Assembly (NCBI GenBank): GCA_036397395.1
Contig: DASWIZ010000025.1
Location: 1-23,002 of the forward strand
Direction of reading: 5' to 3'
From: DASRUP01 sp036397395
GTDB taxonomy: Bacteria > Patescibacteriota > Minisyncoccia > Minisyncoccales > UBA10102
DNA length: 23,002 nt
Made by a program: the position numbers and the translations under genes. Of this stretch, positions 6,678-12,583 are shown piece after piece (position 1 is the stretch's first letter; each line of letters starts with the position of its first letter). The notes under the pieces were generated by a model. It saw only the letters and a list, made by a program, of their open reading frames with translations, ran no database searches and was not told the origin of the DNA.

Positions 6678-7100
6678 ATGAAAAGATTTCTCGAATGGAT
6701 AAGCCTAAAAGAAAGGCTCCACAAAGCAACCCATCAGCCGCCGCTTGTTTCTGAGCGAGAGATTTGGTGGGCAAGCGTAGGAGAGAATGTGGGATCTGAA
6801 GTAAATGGAAAAAGCCAGCTCTTTTCAAGGCCGGTGATTATCTTTAGAAAGCTTGCCCACGGATTTTACTTTGTTATACCCACGACAACACAAAAAAGGA
6901 CGGGAAGCTGGTATGTAGAATTCCGGCAACAAGGCAAAAGCAGGGTTGCATGTTTACACCAGGCGCGCGCAATTGATCATCGCAGGCTTTCGTCTCGTCT
7001 AGGAACACTTGATACCAATGATTTCTCTAATATTAAAGAGGGGTTCCAACAGCTTTATGTAAAAAACGTTCCCCGCTCTTTCAAGCGGGGCCGCGGCTAA
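6678..7100 (+). CDS. PemK/MazF-like endoribonuclease toxin
   Basis: The 140-residue protein resembles the MazF/PemK/CcdB-fold toxins, which cleave RNA. The expected pattern is visible: REIWWASVGENVGSEVNG (strand 1 and following loop), SRPVIIFRKL, a GSWYVEF strand, and the C-terminal RVACLHQARAIDHRRLSSRLGTL, matching the conserved LdqiRaID.kRL segment. No antitoxin-sized gene is adjacent: the upstream neighbour is gtrA, only six bases away. It may therefore be a solitary toxin-like RNase co-transcribed with gtrA, as is often seen in small-genome bacteria. Its last codons lie inside a strong hairpin (7071-7090). Confidence 0.75.
   Translation: MKRFLEWISLKERLHKATHQPPLVSEREIWWASVGENVGSEVNGKSQLFSRPVIIFRKLAHGFYFVIPTTTQKRTGSWYVEFRQQGKSRVACLHQARAIDHRRLSSRLGTLDTNDFSNIKEGFQQLYVKNVPRSFKRGRG
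7071..7090 (-). terminator. Hairpin; intrinsic terminator shape for the minus strand
   Basis: The stem CCCCGCT (7071-7077) pairs with AGCGGGG (7084-7090) across a six-base loop. On the plus strand no T-run follows, but on the minus strand it is followed within four bases by six T residues. It overlaps the end of the toxin gene. There is no minus-strand gene for it to serve, so it may be a leftover of rearrangement or terminate antisense transcription. Confidence 0.5.
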
Positions 7101-7158
7101 TGCCGAATGTAGTTTTATTATAGCAAACCAGCCCAACTTGTCAATAGTCAATCTTCAA

Positions 7159-7737
7159 ATGAATAAAATTTATCTTGTAACTTCAAATCCAGGGAAAGTA
7201 GAGTCTTTTAATAACATCTTAGAACGGATGAATTTTGATTTTAAGATTGAAATGCTGGATGCTGAATATCCAGAGGACAAATCAGAAGAAACTACGCAAG
7301 GAGTAGCGTTAGCAGGAGCAAAGTATTGTGCCGACAAATACAAGAAATCTGTTCTCACGACAGACGTAGGCCTATTCATTAAAGCTCTCAACGGCTTTCC
7401 CGGAGTAAATACGAAATTTTCCTTTAACCGCATAGGGAACGAAGGCATCATCAAACTGCTGGAAGGCAAACAAGACCGGAGTGTTGATTGGATACTTTCT
7501 ATTGGTTATTGCGAACCTAACGGAGAGCCGGTTGAGTTTACCTCTACATGTAGAGGAACAATCTCAGAAACTCTCCGAGGAGACAAGGGGTTCGGTTTTG
7601 ATCCCATCTTTATTCCTGAAGGATATGGCGCTACTTTGGCGGAAGATTTAGAAATGAGAGATAATATTAGCCCCTTCAACGAAGCTATACGAAAGTTCGC
7701 AGAATGGTATCAGAATAAAACCGTGCAAAAAATATAG
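7159..7737 (+). CDS. HAM1/ITPase-family nucleoside triphosphate pyrophosphatase (first copy)
   Basis: The 192-residue protein belongs to the Ham1/RdgB/ITPA family, which hydrolyses dITP, ITP and XTP to monophosphates and so keeps deaminated purines out of nucleic acids. The family signature (S/T)xNxxK is present at the N-terminus (LVTSNPGKVESF), followed by SVLTTDVGLFIKALNGFPGV, equivalent to the metal-binding EDSGL-ALgG.PGv segment, and GDKGFGFDPIFIPEGYGATLAE near the C-terminus. Asp in TTDVGL keeps the acidic catalytic position, though the usual preceding Glu is Thr. ATG 7159 fits the family start better than 7138. A second paralogue is at 10676. It is followed by dnaX after 18 bases. Confidence 0.85.
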   Translation: MNKIYLVTSNPGKVESFNNILERMNFDFKIEMLDAEYPEDKSEETTQGVALAGAKYCADKYKKSVLTTDVGLFIKALNGFPGVNTKFSFNRIGNEGIIKLLEGKQDRSVDWILSIGYCEPNGEPVEFTSTCRGTISETLRGDKGFGFDPIFIPEGYGATLAEDLEMRDNISPFNEAIRKFAEWYQNKTVQKI

Positions 7738-7755
7738 TTTTTACATTTCTATTCT

Positions 7756-8862
7756 ATGGCGAATATCGTACTGTATAGAAAATATCGGCCCAAATCCTTT
7801 GATCAGGTTGTCGGGCAAGAGCACATTGTGCAAACGTTAAAAAACGCCGTGGCAGGGGATTTGCTTTCTCACGCGTATTTGTTTTCCGGCCCCCGGGGTT
7901 CTGGCAAAACCAGTTTGGCCAGGCTTTTGGCAAAAGCGGTAAACTGCGCCGCGCCAAAAGCGGGAGAGCCGTGCAACACATGCGACGCGTGCAGCGAAAT
8001 AAACGCGGGCCGCGCCATCGACTTAATTGAAATTGATGCAGCCAGCAATAGGGGAATAGACGAAATGCGCGACTTGCGCGAAGGCATTGCGTTTTCTCCG
8101 GCAAGGCTCAAATACAAAGTGTTTATTATAGACGAGGCGCACCAGCTTACCAAAGAGGCTGCCAACGCCCTGCTTAAAATGCTGGAAGAGCCTCCGGCCC
8201 ACGCGATGTTTATTTTGGCCACCACGGAAGCGCACAAAATGATTTCTACCATAGCTTCCCGCTGCCAGCGCTTTGACTTTCGCAAGCTTACGGTGCCCCA
8301 AATTACCAACAAACTTGCGGAAATTGCCAAAGCGGAAAACGCCGCCATAGAAAAAGAGGCGCTTGAACTGATCGCGCAAAACAGCGGGGGAGCCATGCGC
8401 GACGCCATTGGCCTGCTTGATAAGGTTTTAACTTTTCACTCCATTCTTAACGCAAAAGAGGAAATTGGAGCAGACGCGATAAAGGATTTGCTGGGGTTGG
8501 TGGATTTAAACCTGGTAGGGGACTTTGCCCAGTTTTTGGCAGACAAACAGCCGGGCGAAGCCATTGATTTTTTAAACAAAAACCTGGAAAGCGGCATGGA
8601 CCCGCAGGAATTTGCCAAAAACGCGGTGCGGTATTTGCGCCACACTCTGGTGCTTAAAATAAATCCGGCTTTGGACAAAATGTTTGAAACCGAGCTTACC
8701 CCAGAGCAGTTAGACCGCATGAAAACCCAGGCAGAAAAGTTTGAGGAAAAAGAATTGGTGGCCGCCGTGGAAAACTTTATGGAAGCCGAGCAAAAAATGA
8801 AATATTCCAGCATTATTCAGCTCCCCCTGGAACTCGCTATTGTGGAATCCTGCGCCTCTTGA
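7756..8862 (+). CDS. dnaX: DNA polymerase III clamp-loader subunit gamma/tau, short form
   Basis: The clamp-loader ATPase (368 residues) opens the beta clamp for loading on primed DNA. It shows the N-terminal YRKYRPKSFDQVVGQ box, Walker A GPRGSGKT (45-52), zinc-module cysteines C64, C73, C76 and C79, Walker B VFIIDEAHQL (about 122-131), and the SRC sensor segment STIASRCQRFDF. Domain III follows and the protein then stops, so it lacks the tau-specific extension that binds the polymerase and DnaB; E. coli tau has 643 and gamma 431 residues. No recR partner follows. The stop codon overlaps the -35 box of the downstream toxin-antitoxin promoter. Confidence 0.95.
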   Translation: MANIVLYRKYRPKSFDQVVGQEHIVQTLKNAVAGDLLSHAYLFSGPRGSGKTSLARLLAKAVNCAAPKAGEPCNTCDACSEINAGRAIDLIEIDAASNRGIDEMRDLREGIAFSPARLKYKVFIIDEAHQLTKEAANALLKMLEEPPAHAMFILATTEAHKMISTIASRCQRFDFRKLTVPQITNKLAEIAKAENAAIEKEALELIAQNSGGAMRDAIGLLDKVLTFHSILNAKEEIGADAIKDLLGLVDLNLVGDFAQFLADKQPGEAIDFLNKNLESGMDPQEFAKNAVRYLRHTLVLKINPALDKMFETELTPEQLDRMKTQAEKFEEKELVAAVENFMEAEQKMKYSSIIQLPLELAIVESCAS

Positions 8863-8887
8863 CTTAGTAATGAGAATCCTTTACTCT
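8859..8887 (+). promoter_or_regulatory. Promoter of the RHH/PIN toxin-antitoxin pair
   Basis: TTGACT (8859-8864), a 17-base spacer and TACTCT (8882-8887) end exactly six bases before the ATG at 8894, predicting a leaderless transcript. The -35 overlaps the dnaX stop. Confidence 0.65.
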
Positions 8888-8893
8888 AAATAT

Positions 8894-9145
8894 ATGGCAA
8901 GACAAACCAAAATCGTAAATATGTCCGTCCCTTTAGGCCTCTACAAGGCCGTGGAGCAGATTGCGGAACAACGAAAAGTTCCAAAGAGCGAGGTACTCAA
9001 AGATTCCCTTGAACAGTACATTGTCTCTGAACGGAATTGGCAAGACATATACCAAGCCGGGGAACGAAGTGCGCAAAAATTGGGCATTAAGGGCGAAAAG
9101 GACGTGGAGCGGCTTGTCGAGGAATACAGAAACGAACAACGATAA
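8894..9145 (+). CDS. Ribbon-helix-helix antitoxin
   Basis: The 83-residue protein begins with an RHH DNA-binding domain: beta strand TKIVNMSVPLGLY, then helices AVEQIAEQRKVPKSEVLKDSLEQYI. The acidic and basic C-terminal tail (about 50-83) would wrap the toxin. By analogy with VapB/CopG-type antitoxins it should neutralise the PIN protein encoded immediately downstream and repress their shared promoter as a dimer. ATG 8894 was chosen over the longer 8840 frame because the promoter lies between them. It ends in TAA directly abutting the toxin ATG, implying translational coupling. Confidence 0.85.
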   Translation: MARQTKIVNMSVPLGLYKAVEQIAEQRKVPKSEVLKDSLEQYIVSERNWQDIYQAGERSAQKLGIKGEKDVERLVEEYRNEQR

Positions 9146-9562
9146 ATGTTTCGGGTTGTCCTTGATACGAATGTGTATATTTCTGCCGTTCTTACTCCCG
9201 GAAAACCGCGAGATGTATTGGATTTTGGAAGAAAAAGAAAATTCCGGCTTTTGATATCGCAAGCAATTTCAGAAGAGATCGACAGGGTTCTACGGTTAAA
9301 AATAGGAAAGTCTGCGCAAGAAATCGCTCGCATCCTTCTTTCTCTCCAAATCATATCGGAATTTGTATCTCCCAGGGAATCAATAACGGAAATTGCGGCA
9401 GACCCGCCAGATAACCGTATTCTTGAATGCGCTGTGGAAGGAAAAGCCGATTATATCGTTTCGGGAGACACAAAACATTTATTGCCTTTAAAAAAATATC
9501 GCGGCGTTAAAATCGTTTCGCCAGCAGAATTTTTGGAAATTTTTCGAGAAACAAAACAATAG
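9146..9562 (+). CDS. PIN-domain toxin (VapC-like, COG1569 type)
   Basis: The 138-residue PIN-domain ribonuclease has the expected acidic cluster: D7 in VVLDTNVYISA, E43/E44 in ISEEIDRV, D89 in DPPDNRILECA, and D102/D108 in ADYIVSGDTKHLL, which together bind the catalytic metal ions. The spacing and the NRILECAVEGKADYIVSGD segment match the 'putative toxin-antitoxin system toxin component, PIN family' group rather than classical short VapC. It directly follows its RHH antitoxin and is followed five bases later by tRNA-Gln. PIN toxins often cut tRNA or rRNA; the target here is not known. Confidence 0.87.
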   Translation: MFRVVLDTNVYISAVLTPGKPRDVLDFGRKRKFRLLISQAISEEIDRVLRLKIGKSAQEIARILLSLQIISEFVSPRESITEIAADPPDNRILECAVEGKADYIVSGDTKHLLPLKKYRGVKIVSPAEFLEIFRETKQ

Positions 9563-9567
9563 AACAT

Positions 9568-9639
9568 TGCCGGGTCGTCTAACGGTAGGACGTCTCCCTT
9601 TGGAGGAGAATATTCTAGGTTCGAATCCTAGCCCGGCAA
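9568..9639 (+). tRNA. tRNA-Gln (anticodon TTG)
   Basis: A complete cloverleaf is readable by eye. Acceptor stem TGCCGGG (9568-9574) pairs with CCCGGCA (9632-9638), with discriminator A9639. The D-arm is GTC/GAC with loop TAACGGTAG. Anticodon stem TCTCC/GGAGA encloses loop CTTTGGA, giving anticodon TTG. The T-arm is CTAGG-TTCGAAT-CCTAG. The U1-A72 pair is typical of bacterial tRNA-Gln. CCA is not encoded and must be added enzymatically. It lies five bases after the PIN toxin stop and four before the GIY-YIG start, so it is probably cut out of a polycistronic transcript. Confidence 0.95.
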
Positions 9640-9643
9640 CACT

Positions 9644-9883
9644 ATGTACTTCGTCTACCTAATCGAGTGCGAAGACAAAACGATTTATACTGGTATTACA
9701 ACCAACGTGGAGCGCAGGTTTAAAGAGCATACATTAGGAAAAGGCGGCGCCTACACCCGCTCCAAAAAACCAAAGAAACTTTTGTACACCGAAAAGCACC
9801 CAAACAGAAGCAGCGCATTAAAACGCGAATCCCAAATAAAGTCCTTGCCCCGCGCCAAAAAACTTACTCTAATTCAAAGATGA
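9644..9883 (+). CDS. GIY-YIG nuclease-superfamily protein
   Basis: The 79-residue single-domain GIY-YIG protein is of the YhbQ/UPF0213 type. Its fold motif is VYLIECEDKTIYTGIT (the GIY...YIG pair appears as VYL...YTG), followed by the conserved Arg in NVERRFKEH, GKGGAYTRSKKPKKLLYTE and the Glu in ALKRESQIKSL. This family is linked to DNA repair or DNA-damage responses in some bacteria; the substrate is unsettled. The start is only four bases from the tRNA 3' end and its stop overlaps the next gene by ATGA. Confidence 0.88.
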   Translation: MYFVYLIECEDKTIYTGITTNVERRFKEHTLGKGGAYTRSKKPKKLLYTEKHPNRSSALKRESQIKSLPRAKKLTLIQR

Positions 9884-10275
9884 CCGCCTTATACAACGCA
9901 ATTGTTGCGGATCTCAAAAAGCACGAAGACAAGGAAGGTGCAGAATACGCTAAGCGCTGGCATAAATACGAATACCACTCGTATGGTATGTTCGCCGCAG
10001 ACATGCGCAATGTGTTTAAACAACACAAAAAAGAAATTCAGGCGTTAAGCTGTAAAGATGCCCTAGCCTTAGCCCGCAAACTGCACTCCTCGCATATTGA
10101 AGAACAAGTACAAGCCGCAAATTATGTGCTGCAGCAAAAAATAGACTGCATTACTCCCGCGCAGTTTGGCTACTTAGACAAAGCTTTAGGCCATTTTAGC
10201 AGCTGGTCGCAAGTGGATGACATTTGCGTAGAAGGCGGAAAAGTAATAGCCAGTTTACGGATAGGTGAGCTATAG
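9880..10275 (+). CDS. AlkD-like DNA alkylation repair protein, C-terminally truncated
   Basis: The 131-residue product matches the N-terminal half of the AlkD/DNA alkylation repair family, whose HEAT-like helical repeats excise N3- and N7-alkylpurines. Visible signs are the helical repeats (EGAEYAKRWHKYEYHSYGMFAADMRNVFK, then LHSSHIEEQVQAANYVLQQK) and FSSWSQVDDICV, which corresponds to the W-x-x-V-D segment near the catalytic Asp. Relatives are usually about 220-240 residues; this one stops shortly after that segment and enters an AT-rich region, losing the second half of the superhelix. It is probably a decayed gene. Its start overlaps the GIY-YIG stop (ATGA). Confidence 0.7.
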   Translation: MTALYNAIVADLKKHEDKEGAEYAKRWHKYEYHSYGMFAADMRNVFKQHKKEIQALSCKDALALARKLHSSHIEEQVQAANYVLQQKIDCITPAQFGYLDKALGHFSSWSQVDDICVEGGKVIASLRIGEL

Positions 10276-10317
10276 TATCATATGTAATATCTATATTATT
10301 AGCTGTTTGATACTATA
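10271..10317. repeat. Inverted repeat at the truncated AlkD end
   Basis: Perfect 10-base arms, TATAGTATCA (10271-10280) and TGATACTATA (10308-10317), are separated by 27 AT-rich bases. The left arm contains the AlkD stop codon. There is no T-run, so it is not a standard terminator; it may mark a rearrangement boundary. Confidence 0.7.
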
Positions 10318-10355
10318 ATTCGTAATACTTTAACGTATTTGTTACTATTCGTTGC

Positions 10356-10383
10356 TTGACATTCATCTCTAGATCATTATCAT
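10356..10383 (+). promoter_or_regulatory. Promoter of a candidate small RNA
   Basis: A perfect TTGACA (10356-10361), 16-base spacer and TATCAT (10378-10383) place the transcription start near 10390. No start codon with a credible protein follows. The next element downstream in the same direction is an intrinsic terminator at 10477-10510. Confidence 0.6.
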
Positions 10384-10388
10384 GGGCA

Positions 10389-10510
10389 GTAGGTCATGGA
10401 GGCTTCAAACTCTATGTGCCTAGGAGCAAGCGGCGGCGCTCTTACTCGATCGCTGCCAACGCCGCAAGCTCCGCTAAGCCAGTGTGTTTCAGCGCACTGG
10501 CTCCGTTTTT
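10389..10510 (+). ncRNA. Candidate structured small RNA, about 120 nt, family unknown
   Basis: Promoter, structured body and terminator form a compact unit. Hairpin 1 is CATGGAG (10395-10401) with CTCTATG (10410-10416). Hairpin 2 has outer stem GGAGC/GCTCC (10423-10427 and 10468-10472), a symmetric AA/AA internal loop, then GCGGCG/CGCCGC (10430-10435 and 10460-10465) and an inner hairpin. The terminator hairpin follows at 10477-10502. Coding is unlikely: the only open frame over it starts at the TTG of the -35 box. I could not match it to SRP, 6S, tmRNA or RNase P RNA. Confidence 0.55.
10477..10510 (+). terminator. Intrinsic terminator of the candidate small RNA
   Basis: AGCCAGTGTG (10477-10486) pairs with CGCACTGGCT (10493-10502) at nine of ten positions across a six-base loop, followed by CCGTTTTT. 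Confidence 0.8.
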
Positions 10511-10515
10511 GGATC

Positions 10516-10559
10516 CCCTGTCCACCCCTGGGGTGGACAGGGAGCAGGGGTGGACAGGG
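10516..10559. repeat. GC-rich inverted and direct repeat cluster
   Basis: CCCTGTCCACCCC (10516-10528) is followed after one base by its exact reverse complement GGGGTGGACAGGG (10530-10542), then AGCA and a second identical GGGGTGGACAGGG (10547-10559). The three 13-mers could be a protein-binding array or alternative hairpin arms. They lie between the small-RNA terminator and palindrome copy 4. Confidence 0.9.
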
Positions 10560-10584
10560 AGGGAGTTATTGACCTGTGTGTACC

Positions 10585-10622
10585 ATGTCGCTTGTAACGC
10601 CGATCGGCATTTTCAGCGACAT
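10585..10622. repeat. Palindromic repeat, copy 3 by position (38 bp)
   Basis: ATGTCGCT and AGCGACAT ends flank a GCCGATCGGC core; 15 of 19 positions are paired. It ends 41 bases before the -10 box of the second HAM1 gene. Confidence 0.75.
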
Positions 10623-10663
10623 CCCTATAAAAAGCTAGACTTCCAGCGGGGTGCATTTTTTGG

Positions 10664-10669
10664 TAAAGT
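10664..10669 (+). promoter_or_regulatory. -10 box of the second HAM1 gene
   Basis: TAAAGT, preceded by ATTTTTTGG, lies exactly six bases before the ATG at 10676. The -35 region (TTCCAG at 10641-10646, 17-base spacing) is weak. The TTTTTTGGTA context recurs before 11740 and 13913. Confidence 0.5.
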
Positions 10670-10675
10670 TACTTT

Positions 10676-11224
10676 ATGAACCTTACGTTTATTACGGGAA
10701 ATCCAGCAAAAGCCGAGCAGTTAAGCCGGCATTTGGATTATCCTGTTGAGCACAAAAAATTGGATTTACCAGAAATCCAGTCTTTGGATTTGACAGAAAT
10801 TGTCGAGCACAAGGCAAAAGAAGCGTACAAACTTATTCAAGGCCCAGTGCTGGTAGAAGACACATCGCTAACATTTGTTGCATTGGGAAAACTGCCAGGA
10901 CCGCTTATTAAATGGTTCTTAAATGAACTGGATAACAACGGGCTATGCAAACTTCTTAATAACTACAACAATCGAACTGCTGTTGCTGAAGTTTGTTTTG
11001 GATTTTACGACGGGAAAGAATTAAAAACATTTGAAGCTCAAAAGCGGGGGACTATTACCAAGGAACCAAAAGGGGAGCGCGGATTTGGCTGGGACCCAAT
11101 ATTTACGCCAGACGGGTACACAAAAACGTGGAGCGAAATGACAGAAGAAGAACAGAAAGAAACTTCCATGCGGCGCGTTGCCCTAAAACAATTGGAAGCT
11201 TACTTGCAAGAAGTCATTGATTAA
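10676..11224 (+). CDS. HAM1/ITPase-family nucleoside triphosphate pyrophosphatase (second copy)
   Basis: The 182-residue protein is a second Ham1/ITPA-family member, closer in style to the archaeal and eukaryotic branch. It has FITGNPAKAEQL (TxNxxK signature), EIQSLDLTEIVEHKAKEAY, VLVEDTSLTFVALGKLPGPLIKWF (acidic ED retained, unlike the first copy, which has TTD), and GERGFGWDPIFTPDGYTKTWSEM, followed by a helix ending in RRVALKQL. It should hydrolyse non-canonical purine nucleoside triphosphates; the branch suggests ITP/dITP/XTP. It is a single-gene unit beyond palindrome copy 3 with its own leaderless-type promoter. The two copies are clearly diverged, not a recent duplication. Confidence 0.88.
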   Translation: MNLTFITGNPAKAEQLSRHLDYPVEHKKLDLPEIQSLDLTEIVEHKAKEAYKLIQGPVLVEDTSLTFVALGKLPGPLIKWFLNELDNNGLCKLLNNYNNRTAVAEVCFGFYDGKELKTFEAQKRGTITKEPKGERGFGWDPIFTPDGYTKTWSEMTEEEQKETSMRRVALKQLEAYLQEVID

Positions 11225-11287
11225 CCTCTACGGCGGGGAGGATAGAACGGACGGGCACGCAAGACACAACAGGCCACGATAGAAAAG

Positions 11288-11315
11288 TTGACAGCAAATT
11301 TCACAGAACTATAAT
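11288..11315 (+). promoter_or_regulatory. Strong promoter of the coiled-coil gene
   Basis: Consensus TTGACA (11288-11293), a 16-base spacer and consensus TATAAT (11310-11315). The ATG at 11322 is six bases downstream, so the A of the start codon is the predicted transcript 5' end. This is the best consensus promoter in the window. Confidence 0.85.
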
Positions 11316-11321
11316 AGAATT

Positions 11322-11627
11322 ATGGCTTTGGACAAACAAGATTTACAAGATATAAAGGAAGTGCTTGGAGATGTTATTGAAGAAAGGGTTGGAGGAATTG
11401 TCGAAGAAAAGGTTGGGGGAATAATTGAACAAAAAGTCCCTGGAATAGTGGACAGGGCGGTGGAACCCTATTTTAACGCTATCCAAAAAGATTTTAATAT
11501 CGTATATAAACGCTTTGACAAGCTCGAAAGCCTTATTCAGGACGACTACAAACGCCGTCTCGAAAAGCTCGAGGACCAGATAAAAGAGATGTATGAAGCG
11601 CTCGCAATAAAACCAAAACTCGCCTAA
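11322..11627 (+). CDS. Small coiled-coil protein with an 8-residue repeat, unknown function
   Basis: The 101-residue soluble protein has no signal or membrane segment. Residues about 18-45 contain near-tandem eight-residue units of the form (I/V)EE(R/K)VGGI (IEERVGGI, VEEKVGGI, IEQKVPGI, VDRAVEPY). The C-terminal half is a predicted coiled coil (FNIVYKRFDKLESLIQDDYKRRLEKLEDQIKEMYEAL) with leucines at heptad spacing. Similar small coiled-coil proteins are common in small-genome bacteria, but I do not recognise a named family. It has the best promoter in the window and its own terminator, implying strong monocistronic expression. Confidence 0.7.
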   Translation: MALDKQDLQDIKEVLGDVIEERVGGIVEEKVGGIIEQKVPGIVDRAVEPYFNAIQKDFNIVYKRFDKLESLIQDDYKRRLEKLEDQIKEMYEALAIKPKLA

Positions 11628-11640
11628 ACGGAGTGAGTAC

Positions 11641-11665
11641 ACCAGCTGCAAAAGGCTGGTTTTTG
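11641..11665 (+). terminator. Intrinsic terminator of the coiled-coil gene
   Basis: ACCAGC (11641-11646), an eight-base loop and GCTGGT (11655-11660) are followed by TTTTG. Confidence 0.8.
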
Positions 11666-11673
11666 TTTAAAAA

Positions 11674-11715
11674 CTATGTCGTTCCAAAACGCGATCGCTG
11701 TTTGCGGCGACATAG
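11674..11715. repeat. Palindromic repeat, copy 4 by position (42 bp)
   Basis: CTATGTCG and CGACATAG ends flank a GCGATCGC core, with five mismatched pairs in the arms. It lies just after the coiled-coil terminator and 25 bases before the -10 box of the permease gene. Confidence 0.8.
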
Positions 11716-11739
11716 CTTCTCGCCAGGTGAATTTTTTGG

Positions 11740-11745
11740 TAGAAT
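11740..11745 (+). promoter_or_regulatory. -10 box of the permease gene
   Basis: TAGAAT in the context ATTTTTTGGTAGAATTAC lies 13 bases before the ATG at 11759. The same T6-GGTA context precedes the second HAM1 gene and the DpnI operon. Confidence 0.45.
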
Positions 11746-11758
11746 TACAGAATCAACA

Positions 11759-12583
11759 ATGGGTGAAACGTTTTTTGGCTACTTTGTAGAGCACAGCGTC
11801 ACGATTATCCCGTGGATGCTTTTGGGCGTGGCGTTTGATTATGGTATCCGAAGGTACCTTACGCCAGAATTTCTCCGGCGGCATTTCCAGAAAAAAACTA
11901 TTTCGCGGGTGTTCACGGTACAAGTTTTGGGCATGGCCTCTCCCTTAACAACAATGTCGTTTCTTCCCATGGCAAAGGGGCTGGCCAGAAAAGGCGTGCA
12001 TCCCGGGCTTTTGTTAAGTTTTCTGGGGGCAGAGCGCGCATACGGCGTGCAGTCGTTTTTTATTCTCGCGGGCTTGTTTGGAATCGTATTCGCAACGGCA
12101 AACCTTTTTGTCGTGTTCTGCGCGCTTTTGGCCGCGGCTTTCGCGCTCAAAAAAGACCGCGTTGTGTTCAAAGCGCGACCAAAAGGCGCCGCCCCTTCTT
12201 CGTTTTTCAAAAGACAAGTCAAACTGTTTCTCCTTGTATTTTTGGGCATTGGCCTGGCCGCCGCCATCCAAACCTTTGTCCCCGTAGGACTGGTAGCAAA
12301 CCTCGCGCAAGGGGAAATTCAGAGTTTTCTTGCGGCCATCGCGCTAAGCTTTGTCTTGTATGTGGGCACCATATTCGGCAACTACCCTGTAGGAAAAGCG
12401 TTTCTGGATTTGGGAATGAGCCCCCTTGGCGTATTTGTATTTATTACTATTTCGCCTATTTTTAACGCGCCCATCTTGCTGTTTTTCGCCTCTGCCGTAA
12501 GGCTGCGGCACGTGCTCAAATTTACGCTTGTTTACACCCTGGCAGCCCTGCTCCTCGCCCTTCTTATTTCACCTCTTCTGTAA
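11759..12583 (+). CDS. Predicted membrane permease (DUF318/ArsP-like)
   Basis: The 274-residue integral membrane protein has about eight hydrophobic segments in two halves separated by a basic cytosolic loop (ALKKDRVVFKARPKGAAPSSFFKRQVK). Each half has a conserved-looking re-entrant or helix-break segment: GMASPLTTMSFLPMAKGLARKGVHPGLLLSFLGAER in the first, and FGNYPVGKAFLDLGMSPLGVFVFITISPIFNAP in the second. This arrangement resembles the DUF318 (ArsP/YraQ) permeases, but the usual Cys-rich motif (C-S-C-G) is replaced by MASPLTTM, so substrate assignment to arsenicals is not supported. ATG 11759 was chosen because the upstream frame (11633) crosses palindrome and promoter. It overlaps the convergent antiporter gene by 20 bases. 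Confidence 0.6.
   Translation: MGETFFGYFVEHSVTIIPWMLLGVAFDYGIRRYLTPEFLRRHFQKKTISRVFTVQVLGMASPLTTMSFLPMAKGLARKGVHPGLLLSFLGAERAYGVQSFFILAGLFGIVFATANLFVVFCALLAAAFALKKDRVVFKARPKGAAPSSFFKRQVKLFLLVFLGIGLAAAIQTFVPVGLVANLAQGEIQSFLAAIALSFVLYVGTIFGNYPVGKAFLDLGMSPLGVFVFITISPIFNAPILLFFASAVRLRHVLKFTLVYTLAALLLALLISPLL

Noticed and set aside
7071..7090. Plus-strand terminator after the MazF-like gene
   Set aside because: The hairpin is strong but no T-run follows on the plus strand; the T-run is on the minus-strand side.
10356..10679. Open frame of 107 codons starting at TTG
   Set aside because: Its start is the TTGACA -35 box of the small-RNA promoter, it crosses a terminator, a repeat cluster and a palindrome, and the product has no protein-like pattern.
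11633..11758. N-terminal extension of the permease
   Set aside because: The extended frame runs through the preceding terminator, palindrome and -10 box; the protein-like part begins at ATG 11759.
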